A stretch of DNA of 64,000 bases from Candidatus Omnitrophota bacterium (GCA_040755155.1 JBFMBP010000127.1:1-64000), one strand, 5' to 3'; counted from the stretch's first letter, positions 33,743 through 43,509 are shown. Numbers and translations are program-made. The notes: generated by a model not told the origin, from the letters alone.

Positions 33743-34996
33743 ATGTATTCCTGCTCAATAAGAATCCCTGCGCCGTCCGCTTCAAAAATTTTTCTCTTCT
33801 TTTTATTCTTCTCTCTTTCTATTATACCGCCGGTTTTCTCTTTTGCTCAGACAAATTCGCAGGAGGGCGTTTCAAGCGCCGCTTTAGCCGGAGCTACGAA
33901 AAGCCGTCTCGACGACAATTATCTACGGGAAATGTTCGGCAAGCTGCTTCCCAAATTGGAATCCGCTCTCGAAATGAAAGATTTGCACGAAACGTTGCCC
34001 AAGCGAACTCTTATTTACGGCAAAGACCAAAAAACGAACCAAGAAGAAATCAACGTTATGCTCGACCAGGCGATCGAAGTCCTCAACATCTCCGATGTGA
34101 ATGAGGATCGCGTCGCCATCCGGGATTTGCAGAAACGCATCAAGGAAGCCTATATCTCCATCGCCAGATATCGAGAGCAGCGCTTATCCGCTCCCCCCAA
34201 GGAAACTTTAGGAATGCTGGGAAAAATGAATCCTCTGCAAAAATCCAAGGAGGATTACGACGCCTTAATCGCCGGCGAAGAAGGAAACATCGCCGGATAT
34301 CAAGAGAAGATCGGCGAGATTAAATCCAATTTCACCCGGAAACTGCAAGAAATCGGCCTTTCCATCGCGGAAGAAGGCGTGAACAGCCTTCTCGATTCCG
34401 TTGTAGGAGACGATTTCATAAAACTATGCAACGTTTTCGATAACCTCAAAAAAGTAGTGGCTCAGTTGCAACAGTTGACGGAAGATTCCGGCGAATCGCT
34501 CGAAATCGCCAAACGCTATTACGGAATGTACGTCATCCTCAACGAAATATTGGATCGAATCCAGAAACAATACATTGGCTCCATCACCGGAGAATACATA
34601 CCCGCTTTGCAAGAATTTATCCAAAGCGCCAAAAACAATATCGAAGAAGCCAAGCGGCTCGCCGCCGAAAACGGCGAATACAAAGAGCGGTTGAATACCA
34701 ATATCGATTCCAACCAACTGACGATCGAAGCCTCCGAGAAGTACATCGATTACCTGCGGCGGCAAGCAGACGAAATCGCTAAAGAGAACGCCGAAGTCGT
34801 CAAGAACGCCGCGCTGGCCAACAATACGTATAAGACGGTCAAAGTCAGCGGCGGCGTTGCCGTGCTCATCCAGGACGGCCGCCAATGGTTCGAAGCGTTG
34901 ATGAAACTGAAAATGCCCGAACTGCGCGGATTCGAAAACAAGGTATTGAAACAAGAGTTCCTGCGGCTGACGGAAGAGATGCGGGAGATGAGGTGA
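33743..34996 (+). CDS. Exported coiled-coil protein of unknown function
   Basis: A 417-residue protein with a signal peptide (hydrophobic KIFLFFLFFSLSIIPPVFS, cut near FAQ). The rest is almost wholly alpha-helical and charged, with long coiled-coil stretches (for example about 95-220 and 285-360). A C-terminal globular piece contains KVSGGVAVLIQDGRQWFEAL. A strong AAAGGAGGAAT precedes the ATG. I do not recognise the family; a periplasmic structural or scaffold role would fit. No operon partner. Confidence 0.65.
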   Translation: MYSCSIRIPAPSASKIFLFFLFFSLSIIPPVFSFAQTNSQEGVSSAALAGATKSRLDDNYLREMFGKLLPKLESALEMKDLHETLPKRTLIYGKDQKTNQEEINVMLDQAIEVLNISDVNEDRVAIRDLQKRIKEAYISIARYREQRLSAPPKETLGMLGKMNPLQKSKEDYDALIAGEEGNIAGYQEKIGEIKSNFTRKLQEIGLSIAEEGVNSLLDSVVGDDFIKLCNVFDNLKKVVAQLQQLTEDSGESLEIAKRYYGMYVILNEILDRIQKQYIGSITGEYIPALQEFIQSAKNNIEEAKRLAAENGEYKERLNTNIDSNQLTIEASEKYIDYLRRQADEIAKENAEVVKNAALANNTYKTVKVSGGVAVLIQDGRQWFEALMKLKMPELRGFENKVLKQEFLRLTEEMREMR

Positions 34997-35003
34997 TATC
35001 CAT

Positions 35004-35591
35004 TTACGATTCGAGCGGCGGCGATGCGTCTTCCCGCTTTACCTCGAAGATTTCCCAGAGATTGATCTCGACGCTTTCTAGTGATTTAAGAGTTAACGTC
35101 TCTTGGGAATCGAAGACTTGTCCGCGATCGAATCGCCGCTCTTCGGTCAATAAGTATCTTTCCGCATATAAACCTTCGGGATCGACGATAAGATACTCCC
35201 GCACGCCGTATTTTTTATACAGATACTTTTTATCCCACCGGTCTTTTTTGGCGGTATGGCCGCTTAGAACTTCAATAACAAGGTCGGGAGCGCCTTGGAT
35301 GTTTTTATCCTTTATTTTGCTCCGGTCGCAGACAACGAAGGCATCGGGTTGAACAACATCATATTCGGAAAGGACGACGTCCGTAGGCGCGACAAAGGCG
35401 ACGCAAGATTTCCCTTGCAAAAGAAGGTCGAAAAACGATCCAAACCGCAACGCGACTCGCTGATGCTTGGTCGATGGAGCGGGAGACATATTGTATGGTT
35501 TCCCGTCAATCAATTCCCAACGCTCATCGTCCGGCCATTGAAGATAATCGGAATAGGTATATTTCTCCGTTGATTTTCTTTTGCTAATCAC
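35004..35591 (-). CDS. Uma2-family (DUF820) restriction-endonuclease-fold protein
   Basis: A 195-residue protein with the Uma2 pattern: YTYSDYLQWPDDERWELIDGK at the start, VVQPDAFVVCD, APDLVIEVLSG, DRWDKKYLYKKYGVREYLIVDPE. The D...E-x-L and K residues of the PD-(D/E)XK-type core are in place. The biological role of this widespread family is unknown. It starts with GTG at 35591, inside a short GTGACGA tandem, and lies 33 bases downstream of the helicase gene on the same strand. Confidence 0.85.
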   Translation of the reverse strand: MISKRKSTEKYTYSDYLQWPDDERWELIDGKPYNMSPAPSTKHQRVALRFGSFFDLLLQGKSCVAFVAPTDVVLSEYDVVQPDAFVVCDRSKIKDKNIQGAPDLVIEVLSGHTAKKDRWDKKYLYKKYGVREYLIVDPEGLYAERYLLTEERRFDRGQVFDSQETLTLKSLESVEINLWEIFEVKREDASPPLES

Positions 35592-35623
35592 TCGTCACTC
35601 GTCACTTATCACTGTATTTAGAA

Positions 35624-37831
35624 TTATACTTTTTCCAACCGCGCATATTCTTGAACCAGCGTTCTTTTGCCCATTTCTTGGAAATCGACGGTGATTCGCG
35701 CGCTTCCGCCCTCGCCGTCCACGGCAAGAACTACGCCGAAGCCGAAAGAACGATGGTTGACCATATCGCCCGGCTCAAAGTCAACCTCCGCCTTATGCTT
35801 CAATCCTTCAGATCGCCCCATCGCCCATTCCGCTGCGGCGTTATGTCCGCGCCATAATAAATTTTCCTTGTATTGGCTGGGGATTTCGTCCAAAAAGCGG
35901 CTGGGCATGTGATAATTGATCGTATTATACATTCGCCTCATATCAGCATGAGTTAAGTAGAGCTGCTTCTTGGCGCGAGTGATTCCGACGTAGCAAAGCC
36001 GCCGTTCTTCCTCCAACTCTTCCTTCGAATTCATCGATTGCTTATGCGGCAATAGACCATCCTCCATCCCCGCCATGAAGACGCAGGGAAACTCCAATCC
36101 CTTGGCGCTGTGCAAGGTCATGAAGACGAGTGCGTCCGCTCCTTCTTCCATTTCGTCGATATCCGATTTCAGCGTAATATTCTCCATGAAGGCTTCTAAA
36201 AGCGTCAGCGCATCGAGCGGAGCGGAAATCTCTTTCTGCAATCCTTCGCCGAATTGCCCGGCGGCGTTGACCAGTTCTTCCACGTTTTCGAGGCGGGATT
36301 GATTTTGGGGATCGGCTTCTTTTTCCAACATGTCGCGATAGCCGGATTCCTTCACGATGGCGTCCATCAATTTCGATAAGGAGGACTTACGATATTTCTT
36401 GCGCCAGAGCGCGAAGAGCTGCGCAAAAAGAAAGAAAGCCTCGCAGGTCGCCGCTCTCATATCCGCTGCTTCCGGCTCTTCCCGCGCCATGCGGGCGGCT
36501 TCCAATATCGGGCGCTGCGTCCGGGCGGCGTAATCAAGCAGTTTATCCACAGACGTTTCTCCCAGTTTGCGCTTGGGAAGATTGACTGCGCGCTGAAACG
36601 CCACCGTATCGGCGGGATTAAGCAACAGGCGGCAATAAGCCAAAACGTCCTTAATTTCCTTGCGCTCGTAAAAAGCCGTGGCGCCGACGAGTTGATAGGG
36701 AATGCTGCGCTGGATGCACTCCTCCTCAAAAACGCGGGACTGGGCGTTGGTGCGGTAGAAAACGGCCATATCGCGATAGGGGATATTCTCCTCTTCATGC
36801 AGACTTTGAATCCTATCGCCGATCCAGACGGCTTCGGATCGTTCGTCGGAAAGTTGAACGACGCCGATCTTTTCCCCGGCCTCGCCTTTTGTCCATAACG
36901 TTTTTTCATGGCGGCCTTTGTTATGTTTCACCAATTCGGAAGCGGCGGCGAGGATGGTTTTCGTCGAACGGTAATTTTGCTCCAAAAACACTTTGCGCAC
37001 GCCGGGAAAGTCGCGCTCGAATTCCAGGATGTTGCGGATCGTGGCGCCGCGCCAACGGTAGATGGATTGATCGTCGTCGCCTACGGCGCAGATTTGCCGA
37101 TGCTCCATCGACAATTCGCGCAAAAAAAGATATTGCACGGGATTGGTATCCTGATATTCGTCCACCAAGATATGTTGAAATCGCTTGCGGTAGACATCGC
37201 CGATTTCCGGGCGCTGGGTCAACAGCAGGACGGTCTCCATCAACAAATCGTCGAAGTCGAGAGCATTATTGGCTCGCATAATTTTTCGATATTCTTCATA
37301 AAGGCGGGAAACCAACAACTCGAAAGCTCCGCTGGCGGTTTCCTGATATTGCTCCGGCGTTTGAAAACGGCTTTTGGCTTTGGAAATGGCGTTGAGCGCG
37401 GCGTTGGGTTGAATCTTCTTATCGCTAATCTCGCAGACGCTGAACGCCTGCTTCATCGCCGCTCCCTGATCGGAGCGGTCGTAGATGACGAAGCGGGGAT
37501 CGATGCCCGCCGCGGCGCCATCCTTGCGCAATATGCGGGAACAGATGGAATGAAACGTCCCGATCCACAAGCCGCGCCCCTTTCCGTCTTGGATGGCCGC
37601 CACCCGCTCGGCCATCTCCCCCGCCGCCTTGTTGGTGAAGGTCACGGCGAGGACGTTCCACGGCGCCAAACCATGAACGGCCATGAGATAGGCGATGCGG
37701 TAAGTGATGACGCGGGTTTTGCCGCTGCCCGCTCCCGCCAGCACCAAGAGCGGGCCGTCCGTATAGGTAACCGCTTCCAACTGTGGCGGATTCAATTCCC
37801 GCTGCAATTGTTTTTCAAAAGGATGTTTCAT
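35624..37831 (-). CDS. pcrA: UvrD/PcrA-type superfamily 1A DNA helicase
   Basis: A 735-residue 3'-5' helicase with all SF1A motifs: Q-motif LNPPQLEAV, Walker A AGAGSGKTRVI, TFTNKAAGEMAERV, Walker B VDEYQDTNPVQ, GDDDQSIYRWRGA, QNYRS, TLHSAKGLEFPCVFMAG and VGITRAKKQLYLTHA. The C-terminus has the PcrA-like Tudor-type tail (GDMVNHRSFGFGVVLAVDG). Length and tail favour PcrA/UvrD over Rep. It acts in nucleotide excision repair, mismatch repair and removal of RNA polymerase or RecA. Confidence 0.95.
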   Translation of the reverse strand: MKHPFEKQLQRELNPPQLEAVTYTDGPLLVLAGAGSGKTRVITYRIAYLMAVHGLAPWNVLAVTFTNKAAGEMAERVAAIQDGKGRGLWIGTFHSICSRILRKDGAAAGIDPRFVIYDRSDQGAAMKQAFSVCEISDKKIQPNAALNAISKAKSRFQTPEQYQETASGAFELLVSRLYEEYRKIMRANNALDFDDLLMETVLLLTQRPEIGDVYRKRFQHILVDEYQDTNPVQYLFLRELSMEHRQICAVGDDDQSIYRWRGATIRNILEFERDFPGVRKVFLEQNYRSTKTILAAASELVKHNKGRHEKTLWTKGEAGEKIGVVQLSDERSEAVWIGDRIQSLHEEENIPYRDMAVFYRTNAQSRVFEEECIQRSIPYQLVGATAFYERKEIKDVLAYCRLLLNPADTVAFQRAVNLPKRKLGETSVDKLLDYAARTQRPILEAARMAREEPEAADMRAATCEAFFLFAQLFALWRKKYRKSSLSKLMDAIVKESGYRDMLEKEADPQNQSRLENVEELVNAAGQFGEGLQKEISAPLDALTLLEAFMENITLKSDIDEMEEGADALVFMTLHSAKGLEFPCVFMAGMEDGLLPHKQSMNSKEELEEERRLCYVGITRAKKQLYLTHADMRRMYNTINYHMPSRFLDEIPSQYKENLLWRGHNAAAEWAMGRSEGLKHKAEVDFEPGDMVNHRSFGFGVVLAVDGEGGSARITVDFQEMGKRTLVQEYARLEKV

Positions 37832-37857
37832 GGCTCTCTCTGAGGATTAATCGTTAA

Positions 37858-37891
37858 GGTGGGCTACGCTTCGCTTTGAGCCCACCCTACG
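37858..37891. repeat. Dispersed palindrome D copy
   Basis: GGTGGGCTACGC, CGCTTTG and AGCCCACCCTAC repeat the arrangement at 22420-22455. It lies between the helicase start and the GH172 gene. Confidence 0.7.
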
Positions 37892-38020
37892 AAAGAATAT
37901 GAATTTCATTGAACACGAATTCTTGGCGAATCGAAAGAGCCGAATTGCTTGGACGATCTTCACAAGCGGCATTGGCGAGATACGATGTATGCATCAAAAG
38001 ATTCCGGGAGGAAGTGAATT

Positions 38021-39136
38021 ATGAAAATGACGATTATGGTTATCCTTACGGCGGCGGCGTTCGCTGTTCCACCGGTTTCGTATTCCCAAAACGTATTTTC
38101 GCTTGGCGGAGACATTCATTCGCTCCCATTGATAATAAATGCGGAAAGCCGCGCTATTACGCAGGAAAATCCGCAAGGGCTTCCAGGCGCGGGCGGCAAG
38201 GAGAAAGAGGGACGCAAAGGAGCGCCTTGCTATCGCGATCTGGCGCCGGGAAAAACTTTCGCCCTCATGGATATTCCCGGCTGCGGCGTTATTCGCCATA
38301 TCTGGATTACGGTCCGCCCCGATAAAGACCACTACCGCAACGCCATCCTGCGCATATATTGGGACGGATCGGACGCTCCCAGCGTCGAAGCGCCGCTGTT
38401 GGATTTCTTCGGAGAAGCCCACGGCGTCAATAAGCCCTTAGCCTCGTCTTTGACAACGATTACCGAAGGCCGCGGCTTGAATTGCTATTTCCCCATGCCC
38501 TTCGCCAAAGGCGCGAAAATCACCTTGGAAAACGATAGCGAAAGCGGCATCTCCAGCATCTATTATCAAATCGACTACGATCTTTTGCCTTCCCTGCCGG
38601 AAAATACGGGCCGATTCCACGCCCAATTCCGCCGCCAAAATCCCACAGTACTAAAACAGGATTATGTGCTCGTAGACAACATCGACGCGCCAGGCGTCTA
38701 TATCGGAACCGTCATCGGCGTCCGCGCCAAAGGGACGGATTGGTGGGGCGAAGGCGAGATGAAATTCTACGTCAATGGCGACGACGCCTATCCCACCATC
38801 TGCGGCACGGGCACGGAAGATTATTTCGGCTCCGCCTGGGGATTGGGGACGTATCAGACGCTCTATCATGGATGTACGCTTACTATGAAAACAGACGAAC
38901 CGGCGAACTATATATCGCTCTACCGCTGGCACGCCGCCGATCCCATCCGTTTTAAATCCTTACGCAAAGTAACGATCCAACAAATCGGTTGGAGCGATAA
39001 CGGCCTCTACGAACGTTCCGACGATTGGTGCAGTATGGCTTATTGGTATCAAATCGGAATCAACAAGCATTTCCCCAAGCTGCCCAGCCGCCAAGAACGC
39101 TCCGCCGATTTGCCAGCCCCAGAAAAGGACGAATAA
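38021..39136 (+). CDS. Secreted DUF2961 / GH172-family protein
   Basis: A 371-residue protein with a signal peptide (ending VSYSQ). The DUF2961 fold is marked by MDIPGCGVIRHIWITV near residue 85, LRIYWDGSDAPSVEAPLLDFFG near 120, and GEMKFYVNGDDAYPTICGTGTEDYFGSAWG near 250, the region that carries the catalytic acids in GH172. Characterised GH172 members act on fructofuranosides or D-arabinofuranosides. The substrate here is unknown. GGGAGGAAG precedes the ATG. The stop is two bases before queF, so the pair is co-transcribed. Confidence 0.85.
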   Translation: MKMTIMVILTAAAFAVPPVSYSQNVFSLGGDIHSLPLIINAESRAITQENPQGLPGAGGKEKEGRKGAPCYRDLAPGKTFALMDIPGCGVIRHIWITVRPDKDHYRNAILRIYWDGSDAPSVEAPLLDFFGEAHGVNKPLASSLTTITEGRGLNCYFPMPFAKGAKITLENDSESGISSIYYQIDYDLLPSLPENTGRFHAQFRRQNPTVLKQDYVLVDNIDAPGVYIGTVIGVRAKGTDWWGEGEMKFYVNGDDAYPTICGTGTEDYFGSAWGLGTYQTLYHGCTLTMKTDEPANYISLYRWHAADPIRFKSLRKVTIQQIGWSDNGLYERSDDWCSMAYWYQIGINKHFPKLPSRQERSADLPAPEKDE

Positions 39137-39138
39137 TC

Positions 39139-39480
39139 ATGAACATGCTGGAAACCTTCGATAACGCCTACGCGGGCAGGCGCTACAAAATCCAAATTAC
39201 CTGCCCCGAATTCACGTCCGTATGCCCCAAAACCGGCCTGCCCGATTTTGGAACCATCCGCATTGAATACATCCCAGATCAAAAGTGCATCGAATTGAAA
39301 TCGCTCAAATACTATCTTCTCGAATACCGCAACCAAGGCATTTTCTACGAATCTGTCACCAACAAAATACTGGATGATCTCGTAGAAGCCTGCGATCCCA
39401 TCTGGATGAAAGTGGAAGGCGACTTCACGGCGCGCGGAGGCATCAGCACCACCGTCAGCGCCGTATTCGAGAAGAAATGA
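39139..39480 (+). CDS. queF: NADPH-dependent preQ0 reductase QueF (short, type I form)
   Basis: A 113-residue enzyme that reduces 7-cyano-7-deazaguanine to preQ1 in queuosine synthesis. The catalytic cysteine region ITCPEFTSVCPKTGLPDFG and the substrate-binding ECIELKSLKYYL-like CIELKSLKYYLLEYRNQG are present. The length fits the unimodular YkvM type. I start at the ATG at 39139; upstream in-frame codons lie inside the GH172 gene. queC, queD and queE are not in the window. The 309 bases after it hold no gene. Confidence 0.93.
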   Translation: MNMLETFDNAYAGRRYKIQITCPEFTSVCPKTGLPDFGTIRIEYIPDQKCIELKSLKYYLLEYRNQGIFYESVTNKILDDLVEACDPIWMKVEGDFTARGGISTTVSAVFEKK

Positions 39481-39789
39481 ATCCCAACCTCAATTCTTCG
39501 GCCAGTTCATAACGGACGAGGAAGAGTGACGCAGCTATAGCATGGACTCCATAAAATCATTGTGATATCCCTCAACCCGAAAAGTAGAAATTATGAATGA
39601 AAACGATTTCTCTTTACGGTAGAGGGATTTTTTATTTGAAAAAAGGGGCGCCCTTTCTTCCGGATTCACGCTTTATCTACTCAAAACTTCGTACTCTCCA
39701 GTACCCATTAATGGCTGGGAAAAAATTGCGCTTTGTGGTCGCTTCGTCCACCTGAATTTTGGGCTAATTCTTTCCCATGAAGATCGGTG

Positions 39790-40284
39790 ATGAATAAAAA
39801 TATGAAAAAAGCCCTACTTTTTCGTAACTCCCTATCGGTCGCCTTGTTATCCACCGTAATGTTCATTATCGCCTATGGAATTCTATGGGGAGAGCGTTAT
39901 TATGGCCCCTTGGTTCTCGCTTCCACCATCGTCCCGGTTCTGTTCGCCAAGATAGGGCAAATGGAAATCAAGGGATTGTTGCCCGACATCCTTTTTGGAA
40001 CGATCGACACGGGATTATTGACGGTCGCGGCGTTGATCGGCGCGGCGGAATTTGGAGTGATTGGAGCCATTGTCGGCGGCGTCATCGGCGACGCCGTTAC
40101 CGACGGCATCGCTGGATTCTTCGAAGGCAGCCTCTCGGAATGGCTGCGCCGCCGAGGGATCGACGAAAGCCGAACCGCGCTCGGCTCCGCCTACGGCAAG
40201 ATGGCTGGATGTTTATTGGGAAGCGGAGCGGTTTTGTCGCTAGCGGCGTTGATGGGCGTCGAGTTATCATCGATGAAAGGTTGA
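39790..40284 (+). CDS. Small multi-spanning membrane protein, unknown function
   Basis: A 164-residue protein with about four or five hydrophobic segments (SVALLSTVMFIIAYGILWG, YGPLVLASTIVPVLFA, LLTVAALIGAAEFGVIGAIVGGVIG, AGCLLGSGAVLSLAALMGV). A loop with DAVTDGIAGFFEGSLSEWLRRRGI follows the third segment. A glycine-rich GAIVGGVIGDAVTDG stretch could be a functional core. I do not recognise a family. Stand-alone gene, convergent with the hybrid kinase. Confidence 0.6.
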   Translation: MNKNMKKALLFRNSLSVALLSTVMFIIAYGILWGERYYGPLVLASTIVPVLFAKIGQMEIKGLLPDILFGTIDTGLLTVAALIGAAEFGVIGAIVGGVIGDAVTDGIAGFFEGSLSEWLRRRGIDESRTALGSAYGKMAGCLLGSGAVLSLAALMGVELSSMKG

Positions 40285-40328
40285 GCGGCGCGCAGTATAC
40301 AAAACGTATGACTCGAAAATCAATCCCC

Positions 40329-42218
40329 TTAACTTGTGATTCCATCCAATGCGTTTCGAATCGCCAAGGCCAGATCGCTTTGAATAATGGGCTTATAAAT
40401 GCACTTTCTTAATCCCATTTCCTTGGCTTTGGCTTCGTTGATCGTTTCGCTATACGCCGTGCATAGAATAATGGGAATATCCGGGCGAATCCGCATCATC
40501 TCCCGCGCCATTTCCGAACCAGTCAGAAACGGCATGACCTGATCCGTAACCACGGCGTCGTAGTGGATGGGATCGGCGCGAAAGGCTTCGAGGGCTTTTC
40601 CGCTATGAGTGAAAAGGGAGACGCGGTAGCCTAAACTCGTCAAAGCCATTTCGCCCAATTGAACAGCTTGCTCTTCATCGTCCACGAACAGGATATTCTC
40701 TTGTCCTCTTAATCGATTCCAATCAACGGACTGATTTCTTGCCATCCCTTCATCATGGGCGATCATAGGCAAATAGATTTCAAAGACGGATCCCCGTCCC
40801 GCCTCGCTATCCACCCAGATTTCGCCGCCATGGCTTTTTACGATGCCATGAACGGTGGATAGGCCCAGCCCTGCGCCGGCATTCTGATTTTTTGTCGAGA
40901 AATACGGTTCGAAAATTCGTTCCATCGTTGGCCGATCCATACCGCATCCCGTATCGCGGACGGATAAAACGGCGTAGGAGCCAGGATTCAATTTCCGAAT
41001 ATTCTTCGCTTGTTCCGAAAGAGGCTCCCGCTTCTCCAAACGAACTTCCACCACGCCTTCCTTTTCGCCTATGGCTTGGCAAGCATTCATGCAAAGGTTC
41101 ACTACCGATTGTTGAATTTGGATGGGATCGGCAAGGATGAAACCGATCTCTTCCTCGATATAAGATTGAATATCGATGGTCGGAGGAAAAGAACTGCGCA
41201 GCAATTTCAAGGATTCTTTAATGATGGGATGAAGTTCGATCGGCTTTCGTTTTTGTTCCGCCTGGCGGCTGAAGGTAAGTATCTGATCGACGAGATCCGC
41301 CGCCCGCAATCCCGCCTTTAGGATATGTTCCAAGTTTTGATATACGGGATCGGTTTCCGGCACGATTCTCATGGCGATCTCAGAAAAACCCAAAATAACG
41401 CTTAGAAGATTGTTGAAATCGTGCGCAATCCCGCCGGCTAAGGTTCCTATGGCTTCCATTTTCTGCGAAAAGCGAAGTCGTTCCAACAAATCCTCTTTTT
41501 CTTCTTCCGCTCTCACTCTTTCCGTCACGTCCCGAAAAATGAGACTGACGGCGAATATTTCTCCCGCCGCGTCGCGGATGGGAATATAGGAAGACTCGCT
41601 ATAAATTCGTTTCCCGTCGCAAATAACTGCGTCGTTCCTTTGGATCCTTTCGCCGGTTTTCAACACATCGCCGATTCGCGATGCGCATAATTCCATGAAG
41701 GCGGGAAGATTTTGTAATCCTTTGCGGATATGGACTCCAATAAAATCTTCTCCCGATTTTCCTGCGAGCGATAAGGCGGCCCGATTGGCGTATAGATTCA
41801 CGCCATTTCTATCCCAGATGGTGATGCCGTCGCCGGTGGATTCGAACACGGCGCGGAAGCGTGATTCGCTTTCGTGCAAGGCTTTTTCCGATTGGCGAAT
41901 CGTATCCATGAGCTTCCGCTCCATGGATTCCAGGTCTTGCAACAAATTTTTCCGAGTCAATTCCACTTCGGCGGACAATATCCGGCGATCCAATTCGAAA
42001 CGAAGGTTTTGAATCTCTTCCCCTTGAATTTCCAGCAGTTTTTTTGCATGGCGATCCTTTTTTACTAATTGCCGATTGCGATAAAACAAATAAAAATTGA
42101 AAACAGCCAACGCTATCAGAAATAGTATAAAAATCCCTTCCGTAAGAAAAAAAAATCCTTCTCCCTCCTCGCTGTACGAAGGAATTCCCCAAACGATAAA
42201 TTTGAAAGGCATTTTCAT
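40329..42218 (-). CDS. Membrane-anchored hybrid histidine kinase with PAS and receiver domains
   Basis: A 629-residue kinase. One N-terminal TM helix (about 23-48, FFFLTEGIFILFLIALAVFN) leads to a coiled coil (about 50-115), then a PAS/PAC domain (about 118-235), HisKA GGIAHDFNNLLSVILG (His near 264), HATPase (DTGCGMDRPTMERIF, GAGLGLSTVHGIVKSHGG) and a C-terminal REC domain (about 509-625, VDDEEQAVQLGEMAL, DAVVTDQVMPF, CTAYSE). No cognate regulator is adjacent. Two coiled-coil genes lie upstream on the same strand. Confidence 0.92.
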   Translation of the reverse strand: MKMPFKFIVWGIPSYSEEGEGFFFLTEGIFILFLIALAVFNFYLFYRNRQLVKKDRHAKKLLEIQGEEIQNLRFELDRRILSAEVELTRKNLLQDLESMERKLMDTIRQSEKALHESESRFRAVFESTGDGITIWDRNGVNLYANRAALSLAGKSGEDFIGVHIRKGLQNLPAFMELCASRIGDVLKTGERIQRNDAVICDGKRIYSESSYIPIRDAAGEIFAVSLIFRDVTERVRAEEEKEDLLERLRFSQKMEAIGTLAGGIAHDFNNLLSVILGFSEIAMRIVPETDPVYQNLEHILKAGLRAADLVDQILTFSRQAEQKRKPIELHPIIKESLKLLRSSFPPTIDIQSYIEEEIGFILADPIQIQQSVVNLCMNACQAIGEKEGVVEVRLEKREPLSEQAKNIRKLNPGSYAVLSVRDTGCGMDRPTMERIFEPYFSTKNQNAGAGLGLSTVHGIVKSHGGEIWVDSEAGRGSVFEIYLPMIAHDEGMARNQSVDWNRLRGQENILFVDDEEQAVQLGEMALTSLGYRVSLFTHSGKALEAFRADPIHYDAVVTDQVMPFLTGSEMAREMMRIRPDIPIILCTAYSETINEAKAKEMGLRKCIYKPIIQSDLALAIRNALDGITS

Positions 42219-42307
42219 CTTCTAACAACCAGGAAAGGAATTTCCACCGATCCTTGCCTGCCAACGCGCGAAATAGGAAACGCCCAATTTCGGCGTAAGT
42301 CGACTCG

Positions 42308-43177
42308 CTATTTTTGGAAATACTTTGGCGTAATATGCATTCCCGATTGCATACAATGTTCTTTTTCTTGAGTGGCATGCGTTGGATAGATTTCATCCCA
42401 GGTTTTCAAGTCCCCGCTTGCTTCGCTCAGCTGACGCAAGACAGTTTTGATTTCGTTTTGCTCCTCGTCCAGAAGTTGAAGATCATGATAGGTTCGTTCG
42501 ATTTCTTCGATTCCTTCCCGGAGTTTCCTTCTTAACTCTTCCGGCGATGGCTCAAGCATCGCCGGCGATTGATAAGGCGGCAGAGATAAATGGAGATTTT
42601 TCAATATAGATCGAATGCCGTCGATCGTCCTATCGTCTTGCAACACGATCGCTATAGCCGTCAAATGCTGCGCCAGAAAGATTGTATACTCCACCATGAT
42701 GCTTCGGCGTATCTCCGCGATCTTATGCCAAATACCTCCCATTTCGATGCGATACTTTAACGCTTGACAAATATCCAAACGAATTGAGGCTGCGATTTTC
42801 CTATGTATGGGAGCAGCTGAGCGTATGTTTTGTTCGTCCATATAATCCATTCGAGCAAGGATCGAATCCTCGCGGCGATATTTTTTTAGTCTCTCGCTGT
42901 ATTGCTTCAGGATAGGATCGGCATTCATGTTCTTTTGGATTTTTCGATCCGCTTGCATCAGCAATGCCATGATATTGGTAGTTTTTGTCATAGCGCCGGC
43001 CATCAAGCTGGCGTAATGGCTTATTTTTTCATCTCCTATCGCCCTATACGATTTTGCTTCGTCTAACTTCGCCGCAGTCTTATCGGATTCGTAACTTATG
43101 GCATCCCGAATTTGCTGAGCAACGCCCGATATCAGCGTTCGGGACGGATTGGGCGGTAAAGAGCCAAAATTATTCAT
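42308..43177 (-). CDS. Helical cytoplasmic protein of unknown function
   Basis: A 289-residue, mostly alpha-helical, charged protein without signal peptide or TM segment. Motif-like pieces are ISHYASLMAGAMTKTTNIMALLMQADRKIQKN and LREGIEEIERTYHDLQLLDEEQNEIKTVLRQL (coiled coil near 215-255). I do not recognise a family. It sits 89 bases upstream of the hybrid kinase gene on the same strand. AGGGTG is the only ribosome-binding hint. Confidence 0.6.
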   Translation of the reverse strand: MNNFGSLPPNPSRTLISGVAQQIRDAISYESDKTAAKLDEAKSYRAIGDEKISHYASLMAGAMTKTTNIMALLMQADRKIQKNMNADPILKQYSERLKKYRREDSILARMDYMDEQNIRSAAPIHRKIAASIRLDICQALKYRIEMGGIWHKIAEIRRSIMVEYTIFLAQHLTAIAIVLQDDRTIDGIRSILKNLHLSLPPYQSPAMLEPSPEELRRKLREGIEEIERTYHDLQLLDEEQNEIKTVLRQLSEASGDLKTWDEIYPTHATQEKEHCMQSGMHITPKYFQK

Positions 43178-43439
43178 AATAGCACCCTATGTCGATTCGA
43201 TGCTCTCCCAGCGTTTTAGCCGACAGTTCCTCCGCCTTCCCACTCTATCTGCGCAATGACGGCAAAACGACATCGCCATGCGCTTCTTTTGAAACGACTC
43301 GGAAATCGTTGGGGGGGGAGCGAAGCAATTCCCGGCAATGTCCATGAAATCCCCCCCTTCCGCCAATATAGACTGTATTCAGCAGGCAGGATGCTCCTCA
43401 TCAATATCAACGTACCATCGCTATCAATATCATCGCTTA

Positions 43440-43490
43440 TTATATGTCGAAGAACAACAATAATAATAATAACAACAACTTTTTTACTAT
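43440..43490. repeat. AAC/AAT trinucleotide microsatellite
   Basis: AACAACAATAATAATAATAAC and further AAC units form a simple sequence repeat in the 332-base gap between two minus-strand genes (43178-43509). The gap shows no other feature. Confidence 0.8.
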
Positions 43491-43509
43491 TCGAAAAATT
43501 TCGCTGCGG

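Noticed and set aside
36908-37843. 311-codon open frame opposite the PcrA helicase
   Set aside because: The helicase motifs lie on the minus strand; the plus-strand frame is its shadow.
43440-43490. Coding asparagine-rich tract (NNNNNNN) on the plus strand
   Set aside because: The open frame there has no start context or conserved sequence; the triplet run alone creates it.
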